Shown here: one piece after another, positions 26,088 through 34,896 of the stretch
How positions within the stretch are numbered: position 1 is the stretch's first letter
Layout of the letters: every line of letters starts with the position of its first letter
From: Pseudotabrizicola formosa
GTDB taxonomy: Bacteria > Pseudomonadota > Alphaproteobacteria > Rhodobacterales > Rhodobacteraceae
NCBI RefSeq assembly: GCF_002900965.1
Contig: NZ_PJOM01000004.1
Location: forward strand, 206,908 to 270,907
Reading direction: 5' to 3'
Length of the DNA: 64,000 nucleotides
The notes under the pieces: generated by a model
Seen by the model: the letters and a program-made list of their open reading frames with translations, nothing else
Databases searched by the model: none
Told to the model about the DNA's origin: nothing
Program-made: the position numbers and the translations under genes

Positions 26088-26968
26088 CAGCCGCGCCCTT
26101 TCAGCATCTTGAACGCATCGGCAAAGGCATCCAGCGCCTGTGCGGGCACCAGGATGGTCTGCTTGCCCGGGCCTTGCGCCACCTTGGCCAGCGCATCCAC
26201 CTGCGCCAGAGCCAGCTGATACTGCGCTGCCTCCAACCCCGATTCGCGGATCGCCACGGCGATGGCCGATGTGGCATAGGCCTCGGCATCCGCTGTCACC
26301 CGCTTGGCCTTGGCGGCTTGTTCGGCGGCATAGAGGTCGGCATCGGCGGCGAGTTCGACAGAGCGTTTCTTGCCCTCGGCCTCCATCACCTGGGCGCGGC
26401 GGGCGCGTTCGGCGTTGAGCTGTTGCAGCATGGCGGCGCGGGTCGCCTCATCAAGGTTCACGTCGAGAATTTCGGCCCGCGTCACCTCGACCCCCCAGTC
26501 ATCGACCATGGCGGTGACCTGTTCGCGCACCCGTTCGATCAGCTGGGCGCGGTTGGATTGCACCTGATCCAGTTCGATCTTGCCGATTTCGGACCGGACG
26601 ATCCCGGCGACCGTGGTGGCAATCGCACCATCGACATCGCGGATGCGGTAGACGGTCTTTTCCGGTTCGGTGATGCGGTAGAATACCGAAGTTTCCACCT
26701 TTACCAGTACGTTGTCGGCGGTGATGGCATCCTGGCTGGCGGTTGGCAGCTGACGCTCCAGAATGGAGATCCGGTGCGCCACCCGGTCGAGAAAGGGCAC
26801 GACGAAGTTGATGCCGGGCCCCAGAACCGAGCGCAACCGGCCAAAGCGTTCGACCACATGCTTTTCCGACTGTGGAACGATCCGCACCCCCAGGAAGATG
26901 CACAGGATGAGGAAGACAGCAATCGCCAGAAGGACCGCATTGCCGCCCATAACCGGGGTGAAATCCAT
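26087..26968 (-). CDS. SPFH/Band 7 domain protein (stomatin/QmcA-like)
   Basis: 293-residue membrane-anchored prohibitin-homology protein. An N-terminal membrane segment (VLLAIAVFLILCIFLGV) precedes the SPFH domain, with the typical VVERFGRL and GINFVVPFLDRV motifs, then a coiled coil rich in Glu, Ala and Lys (VMEAEGKKRSVELAADAD). Likely oligomerises into flotillin-like membrane rings with the NfeD partner. First gene of the minus-strand operon ending in dxs; divergent from dadA. Confidence 0.92.
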   Translation of the reverse strand: MDFTPVMGGNAVLLAIAVFLILCIFLGVRIVPQSEKHVVERFGRLRSVLGPGINFVVPFLDRVAHRISILERQLPTASQDAITADNVLVKVETSVFYRITEPEKTVYRIRDVDGAIATTVAGIVRSEIGKIELDQVQSNRAQLIERVREQVTAMVDDWGVEVTRAEILDVNLDEATRAAMLQQLNAERARRAQVMEAEGKKRSVELAADADLYAAEQAAKAKRVTADAEAYATSAIAVAIRESGLEAAQYQLALAQVDALAKVAQGPGKQTILVPAQALDAFADAFKMLKGRG

Positions 26969-27131
26969 TGCAGAACGCCTTGTTCAAATCATTTTCGCCG
27001 CAAGGATGGCGGGTTCATCGGCCAGAGGCAAGCGCAGGGATAATCTTGCGCTGTTGCCCTGCCTGACCGTTCATTCTTCGCCCATTTATTGATCAGGCGA
27101 GCGATTTTCCCATCTTGTAGCGATTATGGAA

Positions 27132-27158
27132 GGATTTCTTCGAATAAATCAGAAATCC
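27132..27158 (+). promoter_or_regulatory. Inverted repeat in the dadA upstream region
   Basis: GGATTTCT (27132-27139) and AGAAATCC (27151-27158) are perfect eight-base arms separated by 11 A/T-rich bases, 78 bases before the dadA start. Such A/T-centred sites suit Lrp/AsnC regulators, which control dadA in other bacteria; assignment is inference. Confidence 0.45.
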
Positions 27159-27235
27159 GCGGGCATCTTTGCCAGAAAATCCCCCAGTGCCGGATGCATG
27201 ATCGGCCGAACACTCCTGTTGCGAAAGGTCGCCCC

Positions 27236-28537
27236 ATGAAAATCGTCATCCTCGGCTCTGGCGTCATCGGTGTGACCTCGGCCTGGTATCTGGCGCAGGC
27301 CGGGCATGAGGTAACGGTGATCGACCGTCAGCCTGCCGCCGCGCTGGAAACCAGCTTTGCCAATGCCGGCGAGATCAGCCCCGGCTATTCCGCGCCCTGG
27401 GCAGCACCCGGCATTCCGCTGAAGGCGATCAAATGGATGTTCATGGAACATGCGCCTCTGATCGTGAACCCGAAGCCGGATGTCGCCAAGATCCGCTGGA
27501 TGCTGCAGATGCTGGGCAATTGCACCTCTGCGGCCTATGCGGTGAACAAGGGGCGGATGGTGCGGCTGGCGGAATATTCGCGCGATTGCCTGACCGATCT
27601 GCGCGCCACCACCGGCATTGCCTTTGACGAGCGCCAGCAGGGCACGCTGCAACTGTTCCGCACGCAAAAGCAGGTCGATGGGGCCGGCAAGGATATCGAC
27701 GTGCTGCGCGAGGGCGGGGTGCCGTTCGAAGTGCTGGATGTGGCGGGCTGTCTGGCGGTGGAGCCGGGGCTGGCCGATGCGGCAGGCAAGATCGCGGGCG
27801 GCTTGCGCCTGCCCAAGGACGAGACCGGCGATTGTTTCAAGTTCACCCAAGGGCTGGCGGCGCGGGCGGCGGCGGCGGGCGTGACCTTCCGCCAGGGCGT
27901 CAGCATCACCCGGCTGAACCGCACAGGCGACAAGATCACCAGTGTGACGACCTCCGAAGGGGAGGTGACCGCCGATGCCTTTGTGCTGGCGCTGGGGTCA
28001 TATTCGCCGCAGCTGGTGGCGGATCTGGGCATTGCCTTGCCGGTCTATCCGGTGAAGGGCTATTCGATCACCGTGCCGGTGACCGATGCCAGCCGCGCGC
28101 CGGTGTCCACCGTGATGGATGAAACCCACAAGATCGCCATCACCCGGCTTGGGGATCGCATCCGCGTTGGCGGCATGGCGGAAATCGCGGGATTTGATCT
28201 GTCGCTGTCGGAAAAGCGCAAGCGGACGCTGGTGCATTCGGTGGAAGACCTGTTTGGCGGCGCGGGCGACCAGAGCCGTGCGACGTTCTGGGCGGGTCTG
28301 CGCCCGATGACGCCGGATGGCACGCCGATTGTGGGCCGCTCGCCGGTGGCCAACCTGTTCCTGAACACCGGCCATGGCACGCTGGGCTGGACGATGGCCG
28401 CCGGTTCGGGCCGGTTGCTGGCCGATATCGTCTCGGGCCATGCCACGGATATCGAAAGCCGCGATCTTGGGTTTGAGCGTTACGCCAAAGCTGCCAAAGC
28501 TGCGCGGCCGGTGCTGACCCCCGCCCCGGCGCGCTGA
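27236..28537 (+). CDS. dadA: D-amino acid dehydrogenase
   Basis: 433-residue FAD enzyme that oxidatively deaminates D-amino acids, mainly D-alanine, passing electrons to the quinone pool at the membrane. The N-terminal FAD loop [19 protein letters not shown], the [18 protein letters not shown] motif typical of DadA, and the C-terminal TPDGTPIVG and [16 protein letters not shown] are complete. The frame opens at 27089, but MKIVILG at 27236 with GAAAGGT before it is the family start. No alanine racemase neighbour is present. Confidence 0.94.
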   Translation: MKIVILGSGVIGVTSAWYLAQAGHEVTVIDRQPAAALETSFANAGEISPGYSAPWAAPGIPLKAIKWMFMEHAPLIVNPKPDVAKIRWMLQMLGNCTSAAYAVNKGRMVRLAEYSRDCLTDLRATTGIAFDERQQGTLQLFRTQKQVDGAGKDIDVLREGGVPFEVLDVAGCLAVEPGLADAAGKIAGGLRLPKDETGDCFKFTQGLAARAAAAGVTFRQGVSITRLNRTGDKITSVTTSEGEVTADAFVLALGSYSPQLVADLGIALPVYPVKGYSITVPVTDASRAPVSTVMDETHKIAITRLGDRIRVGGMAEIAGFDLSLSEKRKRTLVHSVEDLFGGAGDQSRATFWAGLRPMTPDGTPIVGRSPVANLFLNTGHGTLGWTMAAGSGRLLADIVSGHATDIESRDLGFERYAKAAKAARPVLTPAPAR

Positions 28538-28652
28538 CCGCCCAAGGCTTGCACCTTGCTGGCGCAGGCCCGCCGGAGGCATCCCCAGATGCCCCTGGCG
28601 TTCCCGCTTTGCCCCTGTGCGCGGCGGCCACAACCGGTTATGATTGCGCATC

Positions 28653-29915
28653 ATGCCCGCCCTGTGCCGCGATTGCCTGACCGAATTTGACACGGCCCCG
28701 GTGCGGGGCCGCTGTCCGGCCTGCCGCAGCCCGCGCATCCTGTCGCATCCTGATCTGTTCCGGCTGTCCATCGCGCATATGGATTGCGATGCCTTTTATG
28801 CGTCGGTGGAAAAGCGCGATGATCCGTCTTTGGCCGACAAGCCGCTGATTGTGGGCGGCGGAACGCGGGGGGTGGTGTCTACCTGCTGTTATATTGCGCG
28901 CATCCATGGCGTGCGCTCGGCGATGCCGATGTTTCAGGCGCTGAAACTGTGCCCCGAGGCGGTGGTGGTGAAGCCGCGCATGGCCCGCTATGTCGAGGTC
29001 AGCCGCCAGATCCGCGCCATGATGGAGGATCTGACCCCCGCCATCGAGCCTTTGTCCCTGGATGAGGCGTTTCTGGACCTGACCGGCACCGCGCGCCTGC
29101 ATGGCGCACCGCCTGCGGTGTTGCTGGCGCGGCTGACGAAACGGATGGAGGAGGAGCTGGGCATCACCGGCTCTGTCGGGCTGGCGCATAACAAGTTTCT
29201 GGCCAAGATCGCATCCGATCTTGATAAGCCGCGCGGCTTTTCCCTGATTGGCCCGGCCGAGACCGAGGGCTTTTTGCGGCCAAAACCGGTGCGGATTCTC
29301 TGGGGGGTGGGCACGGCGATGCAGGCCGCGCTGGAGCAGGCGGGTATTCGCACCATTTCCGACCTTCTGCGCTGGGACCGCGCCGATCTGACCGCGCGCT
29401 TTGGCCAGATGGGTGATCGGCTGTGGCATCTGGCGCGCGGGCAGGATGACCGTCGGGTGACGCGGGATGAAAAGCTGAAGTCGATTTCCAAGGAAACCAC
29501 GTTTTTCGAGGATACCTCGGACGCCGATCTGCTGGACGGCCATCTGTGGCGGCTGTCGGAACAGGTGTCGGACCGCGCCAAGGCCAAGGCGCTGGCGGGC
29601 CGCACCGTGACGCTGAAGCTCAAGACCGGAGATTTCCGTATTCTGACCCGGCGCCATGGCTTGCCGGACCCGACCCAGATGGCCGACCGGATCTATCGCA
29701 CGGCGCGCGGCCTGTTCGACCAGGCGGGCCGTGCCGGGCCGTTCCGGCTGATCGGGGTCGGGATCTCGGATCTGGCACCGGAAGATCAGGCCGACCGGTC
29801 CGCTGACCTGCTGGACCCGGACGCGGGCAAGCGCGCCATGGCCGAACGCGCGGCAGATGCGATTCGGGCCCGTTTCGGCAAGGATGCGATCATCAAGGGA
29901 CGTGCGCTGCGCTGA
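28653..29915 (+). CDS. dinB: DNA polymerase IV (Y family) with N-terminal cysteine-rich extension
   Basis: 420-residue error-prone translesion polymerase. Catalytic motifs MDCDAFYASVE and SLDEAFLDLTG are present, then the helix-hairpin-helix (VGTAMQAALEQAGI) and little-finger domain. Ahead of the polymerase lies a 45-residue extension with Cys5, Cys8, Cys21 and Cys24 in a CxxC-x12-CxxC pattern, probably a small zinc ribbon; I recall this in other alphaproteobacterial DinB proteins. A TTG nine bases upstream is also possible. No LexA-type site was evident just upstream. Confidence 0.94.
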   Translation: MPALCRDCLTEFDTAPVRGRCPACRSPRILSHPDLFRLSIAHMDCDAFYASVEKRDDPSLADKPLIVGGGTRGVVSTCCYIARIHGVRSAMPMFQALKLCPEAVVVKPRMARYVEVSRQIRAMMEDLTPAIEPLSLDEAFLDLTGTARLHGAPPAVLLARLTKRMEEELGITGSVGLAHNKFLAKIASDLDKPRGFSLIGPAETEGFLRPKPVRILWGVGTAMQAALEQAGIRTISDLLRWDRADLTARFGQMGDRLWHLARGQDDRRVTRDEKLKSISKETTFFEDTSDADLLDGHLWRLSEQVSDRAKAKALAGRTVTLKLKTGDFRILTRRHGLPDPTQMADRIYRTARGLFDQAGRAGPFRLIGVGISDLAPEDQADRSADLLDPDAGKRAMAERAADAIRARFGKDAIIKGRALR

Positions 29916-29991
29916 GGCGGTCGCAATGTGTTGATGGTGCGGGCTCCTTTGGTGTCTTGATCTTCGATGCCCGATCGCTCAGCGAGGGGAT

Positions 29992-30363
29992 ATGGTCTGG
30001 CTTCTTTCCATTGCACGTCTTTTGCTGGTTCTGGCGGTCCTCCCTTGGGGGGCCTATTCCGGTGCCGCAGCCCTGCCTTCCGGGGATCATCAGGCTGCCG
30101 TCGTGGCGGCTGCGGGTCCAGAGCCAGCCGGTGCGGCGGTGTCTGGCGATGACCGGCGCGATGGATTGGATTTTGCGTCAAAGCCAAAGCGCTGTCGGAC
30201 AGCCGTTCTGCTTGGCGCGCCATGCGGGCCGGATCTTGCGCTGCCCGGGTCTGCGCCTTCCCCGGACCTGCCGGGTGGGGAGGATGCGCTGCTGCCGGCG
30301 GATGGGGTGCAGCTTGCCGGGGTGACGCCGGCAGGGTCCCTGGACCCGCCCCGGGCCTGCTGA
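29992..30363 (+). CDS. Small predicted secreted protein
   Basis: 123-residue protein of unknown function. It starts with a signal-peptide-like segment (MVWLLSIARLLLVLAVLPWG, then AYSGAAA) and ends in a Pro/Gly/Ala-rich tail with KRCRTAVLLGAPCGPD in the middle. The two cysteines ten residues apart in that motif look conserved to me from other Rhodobacteraceae, which is the main reason to accept it. GAGGGG lies two to three bases before the ATG, rather close. Same strand as, and 59 bases before, the L,D-transpeptidase. Confidence 0.55.
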   Translation: MVWLLSIARLLLVLAVLPWGAYSGAAALPSGDHQAAVVAAAGPEPAGAAVSGDDRRDGLDFASKPKRCRTAVLLGAPCGPDLALPGSAPSPDLPGGEDALLPADGVQLAGVTPAGSLDPPRAC

Positions 30364-30422
30364 GTGTCGCGACCGCGCAACCTGCGGTTACCAAGACTCC
30401 TCAGCCCATAAGGAACCCACAT

Positions 30423-31133
30423 ATGTTGACCCGTCGTCTCTTTGGTGCCGGAGGCGCCTCTGCGCTGCTTTCGGCCTGCGTCATGCAGCCGCCCTCGTCG
30501 CAACCCCCCGCGCCGTCGCTGGTCGCGCCAGAAGCCGAACGCTTCCCGCCGCTGCCCGCGCATTATGGCGCGATCACGACCGAACCCTACCCCATTCCTG
30601 CGGTGCCGGAAGGCGTTGTGCCGCCCGAACTCTGGCGGCAGGAGGTTGAAAATCCATTTCCACTGGAGGTGGCTGGCACCATCATTGTCGACCCCGACGC
30701 TGGCTTTTTGCATCTGGTGGGCACGCAAGGCCGCGCCATGCGCTATGGCGCGGGGACGGGGGCCGCGGCCTTTGCCTGGCACGGCGATGCCCGGCTGCAA
30801 TTCTGCCGAAGCTGGCCCCGCTGGAAGGTGCCCGACAGCATGATCGCGCGGCAGCCTGAGCTGGAACCCTATTCCGTGGCGAATGGCGGGATGGACCCGG
30901 GCCCGGGCAATCCGCTTGGGGCGCGTGCCCTGTATCTGTTTCAGGATGGCGTGGACACGCTGTACCGGATTCACGGGGCTTGCGAGCCAGAGTATCTTGG
31001 CAAACGCGTGTCATCCGGCTGCATCCGGCTGCTGGACCATGACGTGATCGATCTGCGTCAGCGTGTGCGACACGGCGTGACGGTGCGGGTGCTGCCACCG
31101 CAGCGCCTGTCTGCTGCCGCTGCGGTGTATTAG
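30423..31133 (+). CDS. L,D-transpeptidase (YkuD) lipoprotein
   Basis: 236-residue envelope enzyme. The N-terminus MLTRRLFGAGG continues into a lipobox LLSAC with Cys19, so it is probably a lipoprotein with a twin-Arg-like start. The YkuD domain has the HG of IHGACEPEY and the catalytic RVSSGCIRLLDHD motif with the nucleophile cysteine. It would cross-link peptidoglycan or attach proteins to it. The open frame extends back to 30222, but the ATG at 30423 has AAGGAA and the signal. Confidence 0.93.
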   Translation: MLTRRLFGAGGASALLSACVMQPPSSQPPAPSLVAPEAERFPPLPAHYGAITTEPYPIPAVPEGVVPPELWRQEVENPFPLEVAGTIIVDPDAGFLHLVGTQGRAMRYGAGTGAAAFAWHGDARLQFCRSWPRWKVPDSMIARQPELEPYSVANGGMDPGPGNPLGARALYLFQDGVDTLYRIHGACEPEYLGKRVSSGCIRLLDHDVIDLRQRVRHGVTVRVLPPQRLSAAAAVY

Positions 31134-31145
31134 AGGTTAGGTCCG

Positions 31146-31169
31146 AAGGCGGGGGATCCTCCCCGCCTT
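31146..31169. terminator. Bidirectional hairpin terminator
   Basis: AAGGCGGGG pairs with CCCCGCCTT around GATCCT, in the 64 bases between the converging L,D-transpeptidase and N-formylglutamate amidohydrolase genes. A short T-run follows on the plus side. Confidence 0.7.
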
Positions 31170-31197
31170 TGGCTGCGGGCCGTGCCCTGTGCCGCGC

Positions 31198-32058
31198 CTA
31201 TTCTGCCGCCAGCGGCATCTGCAGCCGGCCGATCATGGCAATCTCGGCCACGACCCCGGCGATCAGATCACGGAAGGCGTCGAATCCGGGCAGCGGTTCG
31301 ATTCGCGTCTCGTCCATGTAGAGCGCCCGGTCGATCTCGACCTGCACCACATGAAAGCCGCGCGACGGGCGGCCATAGGTCTGGGCGATATAGGCCCCGG
31401 CAAAGGGCGCATTGCGCGACACCCGCAACCCGGCGCGGCGGAAGGCGGCTTCGACCTGATCCATCACATTGCGCGCGGCTGCGGCGCCGAATCGGTCCCC
31501 CAGCACCACGTCGGGGCGGGGCAGGCCGGGCCGGGAATGCGCCTCGATCGCCTCATGCGGCATGGAATGGCAATCGATCAGCACCGATTGGCCGAATTGG
31601 GCGTGGCTGTCCTCGGTCAGGCGACGCAGGGCGGCGTGATAGGGATGCCAATGGTCACGAATCCGGCCTTCTGCCTCGGCCAGAGGCATCTTGCCGCGAT
31701 AAATCGCCCGCCCCCCCGACACCACCCGGGGAATCACCCCAAGGCCCGAGGCCACGCGCGGGTTGTGCGGGCTGCGCAGGACATCTTCGACAACGGCGGC
31801 ATCAAGCTCATCCGCTGCCCGGTTCAGGTCGATAAAGGCCCTGGGGGCGTTGGCAGCGATCAGCGGCGCGCCATGATCGGTCGCCGAGCGGAAGAGATCA
31901 TCGACAAAGGCATCCTCGGAGGACCGGATCAGCCGGGAATCCAGCACCGATCCGGCCAGAAAGGCCGGCGGATAGGCCCGCCCGCTGTGAGGGGACGAGA
32001 AGACAACCGGCGTTTCGCGCCGGGCGGGGTGATAAAGGGTAAAGGCTTCGCTGTGCAC
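31198..32058 (-). CDS. N-formylglutamate amidohydrolase family protein
   Basis: 286-residue zinc-dependent hydrolase of the HutG2/FGase family, which releases formate from N-formylglutamate in histidine degradation or acts on related amides. Family motifs: VVFSSPHSGRAYP near the N-terminus, DLNRAADELDA, and VLIDCHSMPHEA (metal ligands), plus HVVQVEIDRALYMDE. The frame extends to 32163, but the GTG at 32058 with GGGAGA upstream is preferred. No hut genes are nearby, so the substrate is open. Confidence 0.85.
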   Translation of the reverse strand: MHSEAFTLYHPARRETPVVFSSPHSGRAYPPAFLAGSVLDSRLIRSSEDAFVDDLFRSATDHGAPLIAANAPRAFIDLNRAADELDAAVVEDVLRSPHNPRVASGLGVIPRVVSGGRAIYRGKMPLAEAEGRIRDHWHPYHAALRRLTEDSHAQFGQSVLIDCHSMPHEAIEAHSRPGLPRPDVVLGDRFGAAAARNVMDQVEAAFRRAGLRVSRNAPFAGAYIAQTYGRPSRGFHVVQVEIDRALYMDETRIEPLPGFDAFRDLIAGVVAEIAMIGRLQMPLAAE

Positions 32059-32145
32059 TGCTGTCTCCCGATCCCTGATGTTATAGCGGGCTTTGCCGAA
32101 ATGCCAAAAGCCAAGATTGCAGGGGGGTGTGCGGTGGAAAGGCTC

Positions 32146-32174
32146 TTGCGGCCATGGGCGCAACTGGCTATAGA
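32146..32174 (+). promoter_or_regulatory. Sigma-70 promoter of tRNA-Val
   Basis: TTGCGG (32146-32151), 17 bases, TATAGA (32169-32174), about 70 bases before the tRNA. The same TTGCGG plus 17-base spacing is found at the rRNA operon promoter (63536-63564). Confidence 0.6.
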
Positions 32175-32244
32175 CCCCCGCACACCGACGCGGTTCTCCC
32201 CGCGTCCTTTTGTTTGGGGCCTGGGGGAAATGCGGCTGTAGCGT

Positions 32245-32319
32245 GGGCGGTTAGCTCAGCGGTAGAGCACTACGTTGACATCGTAGTGGCCACTGGTTCG
32301 ATCCCAGTACCGCCCACCA
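32245..32319 (+). tRNA. tRNA-Val (anticodon GAC)
   Basis: 75 bases including encoded CCA. Acceptor arms GGGCGGT/ACCGCCC, D-arm GCTCAGCGGTAGAGC, anticodon stem CTACG/CGTAG with loop TTGACAT (anticodon GAC) and T-arm ACTGGTTCGATCCCAGT all fold. Confidence 0.97.
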
Positions 32320-32394
32320 TTCACCGCCCCCATGCTTGGGGGTCATTGTTTTCAACTGGCGCGTGATGCGCCGCGACCAAGGAAAGAGACGACC

Positions 32395-32520
32395 ATGAAA
32401 GTCGCCAACTCGCTCCGTTCGCTGAAGACGCGTCACCGTGATTGCCAGGTCGTGCGCCGCAAGGGCCGCGTCTATGTGATCAACAAGACGCAAAAGCGCT
32501 ATAAGGCCCGTCAGGGCTGA
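32395..32520 (+). CDS. rpmJ: 50S ribosomal protein L36, C-minus type
   Basis: 41-residue basic protein beginning [17 protein letters not shown] and ending KRYKARQG. It is the longer, zinc-free L36 form (only one cysteine instead of the CCCH set). GGAAAGAG precedes the ATG. It sits between tRNA-Val and a strong terminator, so it may be expressed with the tRNA or alone. Confidence 0.96.
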   Translation: MKVANSLRSLKTRHRDCQVVRRKGRVYVINKTQKRYKARQG

Positions 32521-32543
32521 TCTCGCGCGCAGCGACACCAGAC

Positions 32544-32576
32544 AAAGGCCGCCACGGGAAACCGGGCGGCCTTTTT
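32544..32576 (+). terminator. Rho-independent terminator after rpmJ
   Basis: AAAGGCCGCC pairs with GGCGGCCTTT around an 11-base loop and is followed by a T-run, 23 bases after the rpmJ stop. Confidence 0.9.
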
Positions 32577-32640
32577 CCTTGTCTGCGGCGGGAGGCGTGA
32601 TCAGGCTTGCACCCCGCAGCCCTGCGGCTAGGTGTGGGCC

Positions 32641-33045
32641 ATGTTCCAGATGTCCAGATCACGAGGTCTTGCCACGCTTGTTGCCGCTGCCAGCCTGGGG
32701 TTGGCGATGGTGCTGGCCAATGGCATGCCGCCCCGCCCCGCAGATGTTTTGTGGGCGCTGGTGCCGATGGTGTTCGGGGCAGGTCTGGCACAGTGGCTGA
32801 TGTTTCCGCTGTTTGCCCGCCGGGCGGGCGCGGTGGGGGTGGCGCTGGATCTGGCACTGTGGCTGGCGATGATCGGCCTGGCCGGGCTGGTCGCGGGCAC
32901 GCTGGTGCTGCCGGGCGCGGGCACGATTCTGGGGCCGCTGGTCACGCTGTCGCTGCCGTTTCAGGCAGCGGGGGCGGCGCTGGTCTACGGGGTCGGTGCC
33001 GCGCTTGGACTGACGCTGATCCGACGGTCCAAAAGACCCGCCTAG
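32641..33045 (+). CDS. Small integral membrane protein, unknown function
   Basis: 134-residue hydrophobic protein with about four membrane segments (for example LATLVAAASLGLAMVLANGM and LWLAMIGLAGLVAGTLVLPG) and a basic C-terminus RRSKRPA. No motif I recognise. Starts at 32632, 32641 and 32650 are possible; I chose the first ATG. Base composition matches the neighbours, and the frame is unlike a shadow because hydrophobic blocks are regular. Transcribed with the genes that follow or from its own promoter. Confidence 0.65.
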   Translation: MFQMSRSRGLATLVAAASLGLAMVLANGMPPRPADVLWALVPMVFGAGLAQWLMFPLFARRAGAVGVALDLALWLAMIGLAGLVAGTLVLPGAGTILGPLVTLSLPFQAAGAALVYGVGAALGLTLIRRSKRPA

Positions 33046-33129
33046 CGCCGCCAAACCGCGCCGTGCCGCATGGGATGGATGGACAGTCATGCGCCCGCCG
33101 CCTAGACTCCGCTGATCCGACCGGAGGTC

Positions 33130-33429
33130 ATGATGCCACTGCCACTTGCCCCGTTGTTGCCCTTTGCCCTGCGCCTTGGCGCGGTTGCGGCGCTTGGCTA
33201 TGTTGCCCAACGCCTGATCCGGCGGTATGGGCAGGCCGGACGGACCGACCAGCGCGCAGAAGAGGCGCTGGATGATCTGGACGAGGGGCTTGCCTCGCAC
33301 CGGCCGCGCGATGTGGCGGGTCAGCGCAACACCACCTTCCGCCTGCGCCGCACCTTTCAGATGGGCGGCAAGACCTATGAAATCGACGCGGCGGCCATGG
33401 CCCGCCTGCGCCTGCGGGAAATCGAATGA
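33130..33429 (+). CDS. Small conserved protein, unknown function
   Basis: 99-residue protein with an N-terminal hydrophobic stretch (LPFALRLGAVAALGYVAQRLI) that could anchor it, an acidic middle (RAEEALDDLDEGLASHRP) and a basic C-terminal part FRLRRTFQMGGKTYEID. Starts with ATG after a near-perfect GGAGGTC; a second ATG follows at 33133. Its stop overlaps the ATG of the GST gene (ATGA), implying coupling. I do not recognise the family. Confidence 0.7.
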   Translation: MMPLPLAPLLPFALRLGAVAALGYVAQRLIRRYGQAGRTDQRAEEALDDLDEGLASHRPRDVAGQRNTTFRLRRTFQMGGKTYEIDAAAMARLRLREIE

Positions 33430-34031
33430 AGCTGTATCACTCCCCCACCTCGCCATATGTCCGCAAGATCCTGGTGCTGATGGCCGAAACCGGCCTGACC
33501 GGCATCGAGATGGTGACCGCCTCCGGCTCGCCCGTCGCGCCCGACGCCGGGGTGGTGGAGCAGAACCCGCTGGGCAAGATTCCGGCGCTGCAGCGCGACA
33601 ATGGCCCCACCCTGTATGACAGCCGGGTGATCTGCCAGTTTCTGAACGCAGAGGCCGGCACCGCGCTTTACCCTGCCGCGCCGCTGTTGTGGGACACGCT
33701 GACGGTGGAAGCCACCGCCGATGGCATGCTGGATGCCGCCCTGCTGATGGTTTACGAGCAGCGCATCCGGCCGGAAGACAAGCGCTTTGACCCCTGGGTG
33801 GAGGGGCAGTGGAGCAAGATCAGCCGCGCGCTGGATGCGCTGGAAAGCCGCTGGATCGACCATCTCAACGGCACGCTGGACATGGGCCAGATCGCCACCG
33901 CCTGCGCGCTGGGCTATCTGGATTTCCGCCATGCTGACCGGCACTGGCGGATGAACCACCCGCTGCTTGCCGCCTGGGAGGCGGGTTTCGCCGCGCGCCC
34001 GTCGATGCAGGCCACCCGCCCGCCGGGCTGA
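33426..34031 (+). CDS. Glutathione S-transferase family protein
   Basis: 201-residue GST-fold protein. The thioredoxin-like half begins MKLYHSPTSPYVRKILVLM with a Ser/Tyr-type SPYVRK active-site region, followed by NPLGKIPALQ and YDSRVICQFL, the glutathione-binding part. The helical half ends near IATACALGYLDFR. Substrate unknown. Coupled to the 99-residue protein by a four-base overlap; second GST gene of the window and only distantly like the first. Confidence 0.88.
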   Translation: MKLYHSPTSPYVRKILVLMAETGLTGIEMVTASGSPVAPDAGVVEQNPLGKIPALQRDNGPTLYDSRVICQFLNAEAGTALYPAAPLLWDTLTVEATADGMLDAALLMVYEQRIRPEDKRFDPWVEGQWSKISRALDALESRWIDHLNGTLDMGQIATACALGYLDFRHADRHWRMNHPLLAAWEAGFAARPSMQATRPPG

Positions 34032-34323
34032 GCGGTGCAAAGGGGCGTGGCAGATGGCCTTGGGACCGCAGCCTTGGGGTGCCGCGTCTTGTCGCAGGGT
34101 CTTGAACAGGGTCTGTGCCGCGACACCCTTAGACTGCTATAGCCGCGCCTTATCAGCCACAGGCAGAGAAATAACGGGTCAAACCGTATCACATGCGCTC
34201 TATTGTCCGCTGGACGCGGGGGCGTGCCTTGGCTAATAACCCGCTTGGCAGGGTCGTGGGCAACCACAGCCCTGAAATCTTTATGGGCCACAGACCCTGT
34301 GGTCTTGAAAGGGAGAATATCTC

Positions 34324-34884
34324 GTGTCCCACGCAGAAGACCACGCAGGCACCCGCAGGGATTTCCTGTATTACGCAACCGCCGGGGCCGGGGCAGTGGC
34401 CACCGGGGCCGCCGTCTGGCCGCTTGTGAACCAGATGAACCCTTCGGCTGACGTTCAGGCTCTGTCCTCGATCTTCGTCGATATTTCGGGCGTCGATGTC
34501 GGCACCCAGCTGACGGTGAAGTTTCTTGGCAAGCCGGTGTTCATCCGTCGCCGCAGCCCCGAAGAGATTGAGGCCGCCCGCGCCACCGCGCTGTCCGAAC
34601 TGCCGGACCAGACCTCTGGCAACCCGAACAAGGCCGGCACGGACGCTGCGGATGAAAACCGCACGCTGGACGACGCCGGTGAATGGCTGGTGATGATCGG
34701 TGTCTGCACCCATCTGGGCTGCGTGCCGATCGGCGACGGGGCTGGCGATTTCGGCGGCTGGTTCTGCCCCTGCCACGGGTCACATTATGACCCGGCCGGG
34801 CGCATCCGCCGCGGGCCCGCGCCGCGCAACCTCGACATTCCGCTCGCGTCCTTCGTGGACGATTCAACGATCAGGCTGGGATAA
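34324..34884 (+). CDS. petA: Ubiquinol-cytochrome c reductase iron-sulfur (Rieske) subunit
   Basis: 186-residue Rieske protein of the cytochrome bc1 complex, accepting an electron from ubiquinol and passing it to cytochrome c1. An uncleaved twin-arginine anchor ([20 protein letters not shown]) is followed by the 2Fe-2S domain with CTHLGC at 128-133 and CPCHGSHYD at 148-156. The start is GTG with AAAGGGAG upstream. First gene of petA-petB-petC (fbcFBC in Rhodobacter nomenclature). The 292 bases upstream, back to 34031, hold no gene and presumably the operon promoter. Confidence 0.97.
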   Translation: MSHAEDHAGTRRDFLYYATAGAGAVATGAAVWPLVNQMNPSADVQALSSIFVDISGVDVGTQLTVKFLGKPVFIRRRSPEEIEAARATALSELPDQTSGNPNKAGTDAADENRTLDDAGEWLVMIGVCTHLGCVPIGDGAGDFGGWFCPCHGSHYDPAGRIRRGPAPRNLDIPLASFVDDSTIRLG

Positions 34885-34896
34885 GGACACAGAACC

